Shown here in pieces: positions 7,884 to 16,662 of a stretch of 64,000 bases of DNA. The notes below the pieces were generated by a model. It did not search any database, was not told the DNA's origin, and saw only the letters and a program-made list of their open reading frames with translations. The stretch comes from JAAXHF01 sp965242605 (lineage in GTDB: Bacteria; Desulfobacterota; Binatia; Bin18). The stretch covers positions 431,392 through 495,391 of the forward strand of contig CBDESS010000003.1 of NCBI GenBank assembly GCA_965242605.1, written 5' to 3'. Position 1 is the stretch's first letter, and every line of letters begins with the position of its first letter. A program made the translations under genes and the position numbers.

Positions 7884-9461
7884 ATGACACTCATCGCTTG
7901 GTCATGGCTCTTCCTTGTCATCTACATCGGCGGCATGTTGACCATCGGCATTGTTGCCCAGCGGCGCGTGAAACACGCCGACGACTTTGCCACCGCGCGC
8001 AATTCCTACGGGCCGGTGTTTCTGGCACTCGCGTTTGCGGCCACGACCGCCAGTGGCGCGACGTTTATGGGCAGCCCGGGACTGAGCTACGAGTGGGGCT
8101 TGCCGACCGCCTGGGGAGCCTTCCTGTATCCGACCGGCGTCTATCTGGGTGTGCTGGTCGCTATGCGCCTGGTCACGGTCTCCGGGCATCGGTTCGGCAA
8201 TCGCTCCATCCCCGAGTACCTCGGCGACCGCTACCAGTCCGACGGCATTCGCGTGCTGGTCTCGGTGTTTTCGCTGCTGTTGTGTTTTTATCTGGCCGGG
8301 CAACTCGTATCCGGCCTGGTCATGTTCGAGATTCTGCTGGGCCTGTCTCCGGTCTGGGCCCTGAGCATCACCACGACGGTCTTGCTGATCTATGTCGCGC
8401 TCGGCGGGGCGCACGCCGACATCCTGACCGACGGGGTCCAGGGCTGTATGATGTTGCTGGTCGCTGCGGTGGTGATCGCCCTGCTTCTGACCGGCTTCGG
8501 CCTGGACACAGGCGAGGCCGGCCGCGGGGGGGTGCCTGGTCTGGTCGATAATCTGGGCGCGCAGGACGCCGGCTTAGTCGGCCTGTTCAGCACCGACACC
8601 CCTCTCTATCACTCCTGGTGGTCGGTTGTTGCGATCCTGATTGCACACGTCCCGCTCGGTTTGCTGCCCCACCTGGGAAACAAACTCTGGGCCTTGAAGA
8701 ACACGCGGCACCAGAAATCGTTTGTCGGTCTGGCGTTCTCATTTGGGCTGACGCTGGGTATGCTCGGTCTGGCCGGCCTGTTGGCCCGCGCGCTGTTGGG
8801 TGACGCGCTGTACGCCGATGGGGCAAACCCGAATCAGGCCCTCCCGTTGCTGTTCATTGAGCTGTTTCCGGTCTGGCTGGCGGCCCTTGTCGGCGTCGGC
8901 GTCCTGGCCGCCATCATGTCCACCGCGGACGGGCTGGTCATCTCCTCCTCCCAGATTATCGCCAACGATCTCTACCGCCGCACCGTAGTGCCGCGTCTGA
9001 AACGGCCGCCCAGCGCCGCCCGGCTCGACCGCATGGTGCTGCACATCAGCCGGGTGTCAACCGTGGTCGTCCTGCTGCTGTGTACGGCCCTGGCCTGGGC
9101 CTTGATCGAGACCAACATCGCGCTGATTGTCTGGATCGGCAACGGCGGGCTGATGGCAGCCTTTGCCGGTCCGCTGGTGGTCGGCGCGCTCTGGCGCGGC
9201 GTCACCCGGGCCGGAGCCTACGCCGGCTTGGTCGGCGGCTTTGTCACCTTTTTCATTCTGCACACCCAACTGCTCGACCCGGCCTGGTTCTCGCCCGGCC
9301 CGCTCCGCGCCAGCGTCACCTGGCTGTACATCGAAGGACCCAGCCCGTTCTCATGCGCCGCGCTCGGCGAACTCGTCTCGGTTGTGTTGACCGTTGTCGT
9401 CTCCAAAGCTACCCAGCCACTGCCCGAAACCCATGTCCGGGCACTGTTTGAGGGTGTGTAA
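7884..9461 (+). CDS. Sodium:solute symporter (SSS family)
   Basis: 525 residues with 13 or so hydrophobic helices, the size and topology of SSS transporters, which use the Na+ gradient to import sugars, amino acids, acetate or similar solutes. Characteristic segments include the first helix ending in QRRVKHADDFATA, FAATTASGATFMGSPG in TM2-3, and AAIMSTADGLVISSSQIIANDLYRR (Na+-binding SSxQ region). The start is the ATG giving MTLIAWSWLFLVIYIGG. The roughly 150 bases before it, back to the regulator gene, hold no convincing gene. Substrate unknown. Confidence 0.9.
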   Translation: MTLIAWSWLFLVIYIGGMLTIGIVAQRRVKHADDFATARNSYGPVFLALAFAATTASGATFMGSPGLSYEWGLPTAWGAFLYPTGVYLGVLVAMRLVTVSGHRFGNRSIPEYLGDRYQSDGIRVLVSVFSLLLCFYLAGQLVSGLVMFEILLGLSPVWALSITTTVLLIYVALGGAHADILTDGVQGCMMLLVAAVVIALLLTGFGLDTGEAGRGGVPGLVDNLGAQDAGLVGLFSTDTPLYHSWWSVVAILIAHVPLGLLPHLGNKLWALKNTRHQKSFVGLAFSFGLTLGMLGLAGLLARALLGDALYADGANPNQALPLLFIELFPVWLAALVGVGVLAAIMSTADGLVISSSQIIANDLYRRTVVPRLKRPPSAARLDRMVLHISRVSTVVVLLLCTALAWALIETNIALIVWIGNGGLMAAFAGPLVVGALWRGVTRAGAYAGLVGGFVTFFILHTQLLDPAWFSPGPLRASVTWLYIEGPSPFSCAALGELVSVVLTVVVSKATQPLPETHVRALFEGV

Positions 9462-9510
9462 AGCGCCGAAATACCCCAGACCAGCAGATTGTCCCCCAGA
9501 GGAGGATCCC

Positions 9511-10155
9511 ATGATTACACTCTACGGCACAACAATCAGCAATTATTTCAATACCGCCAAGCTGGCCTGTCTGGAGAAAAACGTTCCGTTTGAGGAAATC
9601 CCGGTCATGCCCAGCAAGGAGCCTGAGGTGTTGGCGGCGAGCCCGATGGGCAAGGTGCCGTACATCAAGGTCGAGGGCGCGACCCTGAGCGAGACGAACG
9701 TCATCTTTGATTATCTCGAAGATATCCAGCCCCAGCCGGCCCTATACCCAGGCGACCCCTAGGCCAGGGCCAAGGTCAAAGAAATCATCCGCGTGGTGGA
9801 ACTCTATCTCGATACTCCGGCGCGGCGTCATCTGCCAAGCGTGTATTTTGGCGAGCCCGTGGACCAGTACGCTTACGAGCAGGTTCGTCCGGCTCTGGAA
9901 CAGGGGCTCGCTGCGCTCAGGCGGCTGGCGCGCTTCGCGCCGTACATCGCCGGAGATTCGTTTACCTTTGCCGATGTGACCGCGTTCTTCCAGTTGCAGT
10001 TCACCAACCTGCACACCGCCAAAGTGTACGGCTGGAACATCGGCGACGCGCTGCCCGGCCTGGGCGTGTACCTGGAAATGCTCGGCGAGCGTCCCGCGGT
10101 CAAAGCCGTCAATACGGCCATGCAGGACGCCCTCACCACCTTCCTGCCCAAGTAA
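9511..10155 (+). pseudogene. Glutathione S-transferase interrupted by an in-frame TAG
   Basis: Reads as one GST of about 214 residues except for TAG at 9760-9762. The N-terminal thioredoxin domain (MITLYGTTISNYFNTAKL, PMGKVPYIKVEGATLSETN) ends ..LYPGDP, then comes the stop. The same frame continues ARAKVKEIIRVVELYLDTP, through the helical C-terminal domain, to PK. A functional homologue would have one sense codon here (for example Trp, Tyr or Gln, each one base from TAG). A strong GAGGAGG site precedes the ATG. Interpretations: recent nonsense mutation, base error, or amber readthrough. The C-terminal half alone would have no start signal. Confidence 0.85.
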
Positions 10156-10560
10156 AACGCAGGGCTACCCCGCGCGTTCTTCAAGCAACGGTCGCGGGGT
10201 CGGACCTTCCTGATACGGAGGGAAGAGCCCTTATCCAACGCTATACGGGGCGGGAGTTGGGGCGGCTCTTCCTATGCGGAGGGGAGAGGCGTGGTATGGA
10301 GGCGCTCCCCTCTACCCTGTGGATACAGCGCGGCCAATCGGGGGATAGCGGTCTCTACCCCGGAGAAGGAATGCGGGTCAACTTCAAGCTCCAGGCTTCC
10401 GAATTGGAAGCAGTCAGTGTTGAAAATTTCTTTCATTTTCTACCACGCTCATTCCCTGTCTCTCCACCGAGGACACAAAATCAGCCAGGAGGTCGCCTAG
10501 CCAAGACGCAGCACAATTGGTATGGTCTGGCCGACACCACGCCCACGAAGGAGGCTCGCC
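10156..10560. other. Intergenic stretch without a recognisable gene
   Basis: About 400 bases between the GST remnant and the LLM oxidoreductase. A 9-bp inverted repeat (GGAAGAGCC / GGCTCTTCC) flanks about 35 bases near 10220-10275. Short frames are present, but they lack start signals and recognisable products. The promoter of the following operon is probably in the AT-richer part around 10420-10445; I could not fix its hexamers. Confidence 0.5.
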
Positions 10561-11808
10561 ATGAAGGTATCCATGTTTCACCTGATGCCCTACCGGGACC
10601 TGCCGGACGATTTTGAACAACGCTATCACTCCGTCTGGGTTGACCCGCCCTGGACCGAACTGGGAGACGCAGAAAAGGTCGGCCAGTACTACAACTGGAC
10701 GCTGGATGAGCTGACCCATGCGGCAAAAGCCGGCATGGATGGCGTGTGCGTGAACGAGCATCACCAGAATGCCTACGGCTTTATGCCAAACCCCAACCTG
10801 ATGGGCTCGGTCATGGCCCGGGCCACGAACGGCATGGACGTGGCGGTAGTGCAGATGGGCGCTACCCTGCCGACGACCAACCCACCGACCCGGGTGGCCG
10901 AGGAATACGGCATGTTGGATACCATCAGCGGCGGTCGTCTGGTCGCCGGTATGCCGCTGGGAACGGCGATGGACGCCACGCTATGCGCCGGCATCACCCC
11001 GATTGAGCAGCGCGAACGCTATTACGAAGCCCACGACCTGATCCTCAAAGCCTGGACCGCCCAGGACATCTTTGCCTGGAACGGCAAATACTATCAGTTG
11101 CCGATGGTCAATGTCTGGCCCCGGCCCATCCAGCAGCCCCACCCGCCAGTCTGGGTGCCGGGGCTGGGCAGCCTCAGCACCTGGGAGTTTGCCGCCCGGC
11201 ACAACCACTGCTACTGCTTCCTGAGCTATTACGGACCCAAGGCCGGGAAAGGCGTCATGGACGGGTTCTGGCAGTTCATTGACGAGCGCGGGATAGAGCC
11301 CAACCCATTCCGGGCCGGCTTTCTGCAACTGGTGGCCGTGGCCGAGTCCGACGCCAAAGCCGAAGCGCTGTACGAGAAGCACATGCAATACTTCTATACC
11401 AAGTCCCTGCATATCCCGCCCGAGTTCTTTTTCCCGCCCGGCCATCAGGATTACCGCAGCCTGGAAAACAATGTCCGCAAGGGCATTTTCAAGAGCTATT
11501 TTGACAAGCTTGACGACATCCCCCACTGGAAGTTCAAAGATTTTGTGGACGAGGGCTTTGTTATTGCCGGCGGCCCGTCAACCGTCCGCGACCTGCTCAC
11601 CGACGCCATCAGCAAACTGCGCGTAGGCAACCTGATGGTCTTGCTGCACATTGGCTCTATGCCGCACGAGCTGACCCTCAAGAACATTGACCTGTTCACC
11701 CGTGAGGTCATGCCCCACATCCACGACACCTGGGACGACGAGTGGGAGAATCACTGGTGGCCGGAGAAGTTGCGGGCCAAACGCCAGACCACCCTGGCCG
11801 CGCTGTAA
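10561..11808 (+). CDS. LLM-class (luciferase-like) flavin-dependent oxidoreductase
   Basis: 415 residues, a TIM-barrel of the bacterial luciferase/F420 superfamily that would oxidise a substrate using reduced FMN or F420. Visible hallmarks are GMDGVCVNEHHQNAYGFMPNP, the LDTISGGRLVAGMPLG turn and QQPHPPVWVPG. GAAGGAGG lies at good spacing before the ATG. Followed within 12-20 bases by an alpha/beta hydrolase and a formyl-CoA-transferase-like gene, so a three-gene catabolic operon is likely. Cofactor and substrate cannot be deduced. Confidence 0.88.
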   Translation: MKVSMFHLMPYRDLPDDFEQRYHSVWVDPPWTELGDAEKVGQYYNWTLDELTHAAKAGMDGVCVNEHHQNAYGFMPNPNLMGSVMARATNGMDVAVVQMGATLPTTNPPTRVAEEYGMLDTISGGRLVAGMPLGTAMDATLCAGITPIEQRERYYEAHDLILKAWTAQDIFAWNGKYYQLPMVNVWPRPIQQPHPPVWVPGLGSLSTWEFAARHNHCYCFLSYYGPKAGKGVMDGFWQFIDERGIEPNPFRAGFLQLVAVAESDAKAEALYEKHMQYFYTKSLHIPPEFFFPPGHQDYRSLENNVRKGIFKSYFDKLDDIPHWKFKDFVDEGFVIAGGPSTVRDLLTDAISKLRVGNLMVLLHIGSMPHELTLKNIDLFTREVMPHIHDTWDDEWENHWWPEKLRAKRQTTLAAL

Positions 11809-11820
11809 GGAGGCCGACAC

Positions 11821-12618
11821 ATGGTGGCAGTCCAAGCACACACCGTCAGCGTCTGGAAGAACCAGATCAATCCCAGGGTCCAGGTCGCCGGCAGCGGCCC
11901 GCCGGTGGTCTTCCTGCACGGTGCCTACGGGCTCACCTGGGACCCATTTCTGGATGCCCTGGCAGAGCGCTCTACCGTGTATGCGCCCGAGCATCCCGGT
12001 ACGACCCCGGGTGATCCAGACGGGATTAAGCCCCTGGATAATTTGTGGGACTTGGTGCTGTATTATGATGAGCTGTTTGCGCAGCTCGGTCTGCAAAATC
12101 CTGCCGTCATCGGCCATTCGTTCGGCGGGATGATAGCGGCAGAGATCGCCGCGAACTACCCGCAGCGCATCGGCAAACTCGTGCTGGTGAGTCCGATTGG
12201 GCTGTGGCGGGACGATATACCAGTCAAAAACTGGATGATCCTGCCGCTGGAAGAGGTCGTCAAGGCCGCCTTCTACGATCAGAGCGGTCCACTGGCGCGG
12301 CAAATGCTGAGCGTGCCGGAAGATGAACGGGCCGCCCAAGACGCCCAGATTCGGACGACCTGGGCCCTGGCCTGCACCGGAAAGTTCATCTGGCCGATCC
12401 CGGACAAGGGACTCACAAAACGCATCCATCGGATTGTGTCGCCGACGCTGATCGTATGGGGCAGCGAGGACAAGCTCGTGCCCCCGGCGTATGCCCACGA
12501 GTTTGGCAGTCGGATCGCCGGCTCGCGGATCGAGATGGTTGAGCAAGCTGCCCACCTTCCCCAGCTGGAACAGCCTGAGCGTGTCTCGGGCCTGATCCAG
12601 GACTTTCTTCAATCGTGA
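11821..12618 (+). CDS. Alpha/beta hydrolase
   Basis: 265 residues of canonical alpha/beta hydrolase fold. The oxyanion loop is VVFLHGAYG, the nucleophile elbow GHSFGG has Ser100, the acid is Asp in WGSEDKLVPP, and the base is His in EQAAHLPQLEQP. No signal peptide, so it is cytosolic. Second gene of the LLM oxidoreductase operon, 12 bases after the first. A role as C-C or ester hydrolase acting on the product of the oxidoreductase is plausible but inferred. Confidence 0.88.
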   Translation: MVAVQAHTVSVWKNQINPRVQVAGSGPPVVFLHGAYGLTWDPFLDALAERSTVYAPEHPGTTPGDPDGIKPLDNLWDLVLYYDELFAQLGLQNPAVIGHSFGGMIAAEIAANYPQRIGKLVLVSPIGLWRDDIPVKNWMILPLEEVVKAAFYDQSGPLARQMLSVPEDERAAQDAQIRTTWALACTGKFIWPIPDKGLTKRIHRIVSPTLIVWGSEDKLVPPAYAHEFGSRIAGSRIEMVEQAAHLPQLEQPERVSGLIQDFLQS

Positions 12619-12634
12619 GCCACAGAGGAATCGC

Positions 12635-13876
12635 ATGGGACAAGCCTTGAACGGAATCCGCGTGCTGGACATGACCCATGTCCAGATGGGGCCTTCTACA
12701 ACCCAGCTCCTAGCCTGGCTTGGGGCCGATGTCATCAAGGTTGAACTACCAGGCCGGGGTGATATCACCCGCCAGCAACTCCGCGACCTGCCCGAGGTCG
12801 ACAGCCTGTATTTCACCATGCTCAACTGCAACAAGCGCAGCATCACCATCAACACCAAGACCTGCAAGGGGCGGGCGATCTTTCACAAACTCCTTGAAGT
12901 GTGCGATGTGCTGGTAGAGAATTTTGCGCCCGGGGCCATGGACCGACAGGGCTTCAGTTGGGATGCCGTCCGGGCCATCAACCCCCGCCTGGTCTATGCC
13001 TCCGGCAAGGGGTTCGGCGCTGGTCCGTTCGTGGACTGCAAGGCCTACGAGCCGGTCGCCCAGGCCATGGGCGGGGCCATGAGCACAACCGGCTGGGACG
13101 ATGGCCCGCCGACCGCTACGGGTGCCCAGATTGGGGATTCGGGGACCGGCATTCACCTTGTCGCGGCTATTCTGGCGGCTCTCTTTCAGCGCGAGAAAAC
13201 CGGACGCGGCCAGCGGGTTGAGGTCGCCATGCAGGACGCCGTGCTGAACCTGTGCCGGGTCAAGCTGCGCGACCAGCAGCGGCTCAGACACGGCCCCTTG
13301 AAGGAATACCCGCAATACCCTCACACGCCTTTTGGCGAGGCGGTGCCGCGTTCCGGCAACGCATCTGGTGGAGGCCATCCAGGCAAAGCCCTCACCTGTA
13401 AGCCCGGCGGCCCCAACGATTACATCTATGTAGTCATCCAGACCCAGGTCTGGGGGCCGCTGATGAAGCTCATCGGCCGCACGGAGCTTGTTGACCATCC
13501 AGATTACGCCACGCCAGAGGCCCGCCTTCCGCACCTCGAAGAGTGTTTCAGCATTGTTGAGGAGTGGACACAGCAACACACCAAGTACGAGGCCATGACA
13601 CTCCTCAACGGGGTCAGCGTTCCCTGCGGCCCGGTCCTCGACATGAGAGAGTTGCTAGAGGATGAGTCGCTGGCCGCCCGCGGCATTCTGGCCGAGGTTG
13701 AACATCCGCAACGCGGAACATTCAAAACCGTTGGCTGCCCGCTCCAGCTCTCTGATTCACCGGTCGAAGTGAAGAGCCCGCCACAGCTTGGCGAGCATAC
13801 CGAGGAAATTCTGAGGGAGTGTATCGGGTACGGAGACAAGGATATTGAGGAAGCGCGGGCCGAAGGCGCAATCTGA
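12635..13876 (+). CDS. frc: Formyl-CoA:oxalate CoA-transferase-like protein (CaiB/BaiF)
   Basis: 413 residues, closer to formyl-CoA transferase than to the other CoA-transferases in this window. It shares the conserved blocks LDMTHVQMGP, YFTMLNCNKRSI, AMQDAVLNLCRVKLRDQQR, SGNASGGGHPG and VPCGPVLDM. Asp168 in IGDSG sits where Frc has its catalytic Asp169. In oxalate catabolism Frc makes oxalyl-CoA, which oxalyl-CoA decarboxylase then cleaves; that partner (oxc) is not nearby. The neighbours are an LLM oxidoreductase and a hydrolase. The true acid could therefore differ, and the symbol should be taken as nearest-family only. Confidence 0.75.
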   Translation: MGQALNGIRVLDMTHVQMGPSTTQLLAWLGADVIKVELPGRGDITRQQLRDLPEVDSLYFTMLNCNKRSITINTKTCKGRAIFHKLLEVCDVLVENFAPGAMDRQGFSWDAVRAINPRLVYASGKGFGAGPFVDCKAYEPVAQAMGGAMSTTGWDDGPPTATGAQIGDSGTGIHLVAAILAALFQREKTGRGQRVEVAMQDAVLNLCRVKLRDQQRLRHGPLKEYPQYPHTPFGEAVPRSGNASGGGHPGKALTCKPGGPNDYIYVVIQTQVWGPLMKLIGRTELVDHPDYATPEARLPHLEECFSIVEEWTQQHTKYEAMTLLNGVSVPCGPVLDMRELLEDESLAARGILAEVEHPQRGTFKTVGCPLQLSDSPVEVKSPPQLGEHTEEILRECIGYGDKDIEEARAEGAI

Positions 13877-13892
13877 AGAGAGCTTCCTGGAT

Positions 13893-14210
13893 TCAAGACG
13901 ACCACGGCTTCCCCAAACGCTCAACCGCGGTCCGGGGTGAATACGGCGAGGAGTAGAAGCCGACCTGGTAGTTTGAGCCGGCCGCGACATCGGCCGGGGT
14001 GAGTTCAACCCAGACCATATCCTGGGCGGCAAACGCAGCCGTATCGGGCGACTCCGCGACCGCCTCAACGGCCGGCGGCCGCGTGGTATGGAAGCGATGC
14101 AGCCCAATATCCAAGGGCCACACAAGCGCCTCAAACGGCGTTTCATACGCCGCCCGGCCGCCTAAGGCCACCGGACGGTTTTCCCGGCGGACAAACCATA
14201 CTTTCGCCAT
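13893..14210 (-). CDS. Conserved-looking hypothetical protein
   Basis: 105 residues beginning MAKVWFVRRENRPVALGG. No signal peptide, no membrane helix and no motif I recognise. The composition is compatible with a real cytosolic protein (several Trp, balanced charge). It lies on the opposite strand between frc and rpmE, ending 17 bases after frc. A slightly longer start upstream is possible. Function unknown. Confidence 0.5.
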   Translation of the reverse strand: MAKVWFVRRENRPVALGGRAAYETPFEALVWPLDIGLHRFHTTRPPAVEAVAESPDTAAFAAQDMVWVELTPADVAAGSNYQVGFYSSPYSPRTAVERLGKPWSS

Positions 14211-14299
14211 CCCGATTGTCCTTACCACCGTGTCATGCCTGAGCCGTCCGTTGCCAGCCCCCGGGCGAGATGCTAAGAGTGGTCAGATGGAGGTCAGGC

Positions 14300-14569
14300 A
14301 TGAAACAGAATACCCATCCACAGGAATACAGACCGGTTGTTTTTCAGGACGCGTCGGCAGACTACGCCTTTCTGACCCGCTCGTGTGTGGAAACACACGA
14401 TAGCATTGAATGGGAAGATGGCAAGACCTACCCGCTGTATAAACTCGATATCTCCAGCGCTTCGCATCCGTTCTACACCGGCAAACAGCGCATCGTTGAT
14501 ACCGCGGGGCGGGTTGAACGCTTCCGCCGCCGCTACGGACTCAAGCAAGAAGAGGCGGCCGACGGCTAG
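14300..14569 (+). CDS. rpmE2: Ribosomal protein L31, type B
   Basis: 89 residues matching the type B (zinc-independent) L31: EYRPVVFQDASADYAFLTRS, IEWEDGKTYPLYKLDISSASHPFYTGKQRIVDTAGRVERFRRRYG. Only one Cys, so the zinc-binding CxxC pairs of type A are absent. In many bacteria this form replaces the zinc form under zinc limitation; here it may be the only copy. GGAGG lies 6 bases before the ATG. It precedes prfA, the common L31-prfA gene order. Confidence 0.92.
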   Translation: MKQNTHPQEYRPVVFQDASADYAFLTRSCVETHDSIEWEDGKTYPLYKLDISSASHPFYTGKQRIVDTAGRVERFRRRYGLKQEEAADG

Positions 14570-14662
14570 CTTCATCCCACATCTCCCGCCCGACACGACC
14601 CACGAGGCAGCCCGGACCTTAGTGGGTATTGTTCGCCCCCTCCATCGGACCGTGAGAAGCAT

Positions 14663-15745
14663 ATGAGCGAGGCAGGCAATTTAGGCGAAAAACTGGCCGA
14701 GGTTGAACAGCGTTATCAAACGCTCGAGCAGCAACTCAGCACATCCGAGGTCATCGCCAACACCCAGGAGTACGCCAAGCTGGCCAAGGAACACGCCGAC
14801 TTGGGGCGGGTGGTGACGTGTTTTCGCCAGTGGCGCAAAATAGCCCAAGAGATACACGACAGCCAGGGGCTGCTTGACGACAGTGACCCGGAGGTCCGGG
14901 ATTTGGCCCAAGACGAGCTGTCCGCCCTGCGCCGGCAGCGGGCCGACCTTGAGCACCAGCTGCGCATCCTGCTGCTGCCCACAGACCCGCTGGATGAAAA
15001 AAATGTGCTGTTGGAAATCCGAGCCGGGACCGGTGGCGAAGAGGCAAGCCTGTTTGCCGCCGACCTGTGCCGGATGTATACCCGCTACGCCGAGCAAAAA
15101 AACTGGCGGCTGGAGGTGATGAGTTCAAACCCGACCGGTCTCGGTGGATTCAAGGAAATCGTCACCCTGATTGAGGGTGACGGTGCCTATAGTCGGCTGA
15201 AATTTGAGGGCGGGGTCCACCGCGTCCAGCGTATTCCAGAAACAGAAGCTTCGGGCCGGATTCATACCTCAGCGGTAACGGTGGCCGTCCTGCCCGAGGC
15301 CGAGGATGTTGACGTTCACATTGATGAAAAAGATATTCGGATCGACGTCTATCGGTCCTCCGGGCCGGGCGGCCAGAGCGTCAATACCACCGACTCGGCC
15401 GTCCGCATCACCCACCTGCCCACCAACTCGATAGTGATCTGTCAGGACGAAAAATCGCAACACAAAAACAAAGCCAAGGCGCTCAAAATTCTGCGCTCCC
15501 GGCTGCTGGAAAAAGCCCGCCAAGAGCAGCACCAGGAGATCGCCGCCTCCCGTCGCAGCATGGTCGGCTCGGGCGATCGTTCAGAGCGGATTCGGACCTA
15601 TAATTTTCCGCAGTCACGGCTGACCGACCACCGGATCAACCTGACCCTGCATACCCTTGAGCGCGTCTTGGAAGGCGAGCTCGACCCGGTCGTAGACGCG
15701 CTCACAACGTCCCATCAGGCCGAGTCCCTCAAAGCCGTCAGCTAA
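14663..15745 (+). CDS. prfA: Peptide chain release factor 1
   Basis: 360 residues, the family length. RF1 recognises UAG and UAA and triggers peptide release. The GGQ motif lies in RSSGPGGQSVNTTDSAVRITH, and the RAGTGGEEASLFAADL block is diagnostic of the domain before it. The Gln of GGQ is the target of the methyltransferase encoded 10 bases downstream (prmC). RF1 decodes UAG, which is relevant to the amber codon in the GST gene of this window: readthrough would have to compete with it. Confidence 0.95.
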   Translation: MSEAGNLGEKLAEVEQRYQTLEQQLSTSEVIANTQEYAKLAKEHADLGRVVTCFRQWRKIAQEIHDSQGLLDDSDPEVRDLAQDELSALRRQRADLEHQLRILLLPTDPLDEKNVLLEIRAGTGGEEASLFAADLCRMYTRYAEQKNWRLEVMSSNPTGLGGFKEIVTLIEGDGAYSRLKFEGGVHRVQRIPETEASGRIHTSAVTVAVLPEAEDVDVHIDEKDIRIDVYRSSGPGGQSVNTTDSAVRITHLPTNSIVICQDEKSQHKNKAKALKILRSRLLEKARQEQHQEIAASRRSMVGSGDRSERIRTYNFPQSRLTDHRINLTLHTLERVLEGELDPVVDALTTSHQAESLKAVS

Positions 15746-15755
15746 GCCCACCCCC

Positions 15756-16640
15756 ATGCCAGCACCCCCTCCCCGGGCTTCTTCCCTGGCCGGCCTCCTG
15801 TTGGAAGCGACCGCTTTCCTGTCCGGGCATCACATTCCAAGCCCACGCCTCGACGCCGAGGTATTGCTGGCCCACGCCACAGGCAGAATTAGAACAGAGC
15901 TGTACACACGTTTGCGCACCGACCTTGACCCGCACCGGCGGGCTGTCTTCTGGCAGACACTCAGGCGTCGCGCCCGACGCGAGCCTGTGGCGTATATTAC
16001 CGGCGTTCAGGAGTTCTGGTCGCTCAATTTCAGCGTCAACCGCCATGTGCTTATTCCGCGTCCCGAAACCGAACGGGTGGTTGAAGTCGCCCTGGACGCG
16101 CTCGGCTCCCCAGCCGCGCCCCGGATACTTGACCTGGGTACCGGCAGCGCGTGTATTGCGGTTGCGCTGGCCACCGAGCTGCCACAGGCCCGAGTGTGGG
16201 CCTGTGATGTGTCTGCCGAGGCTCTGGCGATCGCGCGCACAAATACGGCCCGGCACGGGGTGGCCAACCGGATCACATTCATGCAGGCCGATATGCGGCA
16301 GTGGCCCGCCAACCTGTCCGACTTTGACCTGATTATCACCAACCCTCCCTATATTGCCGAGCCTGACTTCGCCGCCCTTCAGGCCGAAGTCCGCGACTGG
16401 GAACCCCGCCTGGCGCTCAACGGCGGGAGGGATGGGCTGGATTTTTACCGCAGCCTGCTGCAAGACTGTCCGCTGCGACTGCGGCCTAGCGGATGGCTGG
16501 TCATGGAGGTCGGTACCAGCCAGAGCAAAGCCGTCCTGCGCATGGCCAGGAGCCACGACCGCCTAGGTAGCTGTCGACTCAGCCACGACTACGGCGGCCG
16601 GCCGCGCGTTGTCGCCGCCCACCGACAGACCGAAAGATGA
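15756..16640 (+). CDS. prmC: Release factor glutamine N5-methyltransferase
   Basis: 294 residues. The SAM-binding Rossmann core begins ILDLGTGSACIAVALA, and the substrate-binding motif NPPY is in DLIITNPPYIAEPDF. PrmC methylates the GGQ glutamine of RF1 and RF2. It directly follows prfA, the classical pairing. The C-terminus (from about 265) is somewhat divergent. Its last bases lead into murA with a 22-base gap. Confidence 0.93.
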   Translation: MPAPPPRASSLAGLLLEATAFLSGHHIPSPRLDAEVLLAHATGRIRTELYTRLRTDLDPHRRAVFWQTLRRRARREPVAYITGVQEFWSLNFSVNRHVLIPRPETERVVEVALDALGSPAAPRILDLGTGSACIAVALATELPQARVWACDVSAEALAIARTNTARHGVANRITFMQADMRQWPANLSDFDLIITNPPYIAEPDFAALQAEVRDWEPRLALNGGRDGLDFYRSLLQDCPLRLRPSGWLVMEVGTSQSKAVLRMARSHDRLGSCRLSHDYGGRPRVVAAHRQTER

Positions 16641-16662
16641 GGACGAGGGGGAGGATGAGGAG

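Noticed and set aside
7544..8551. Cys-rich frame starting MTYTFCAGCDRQSC
   Set aside because: It lies mostly in another frame of the symporter gene, with a poor start context; no family pattern.
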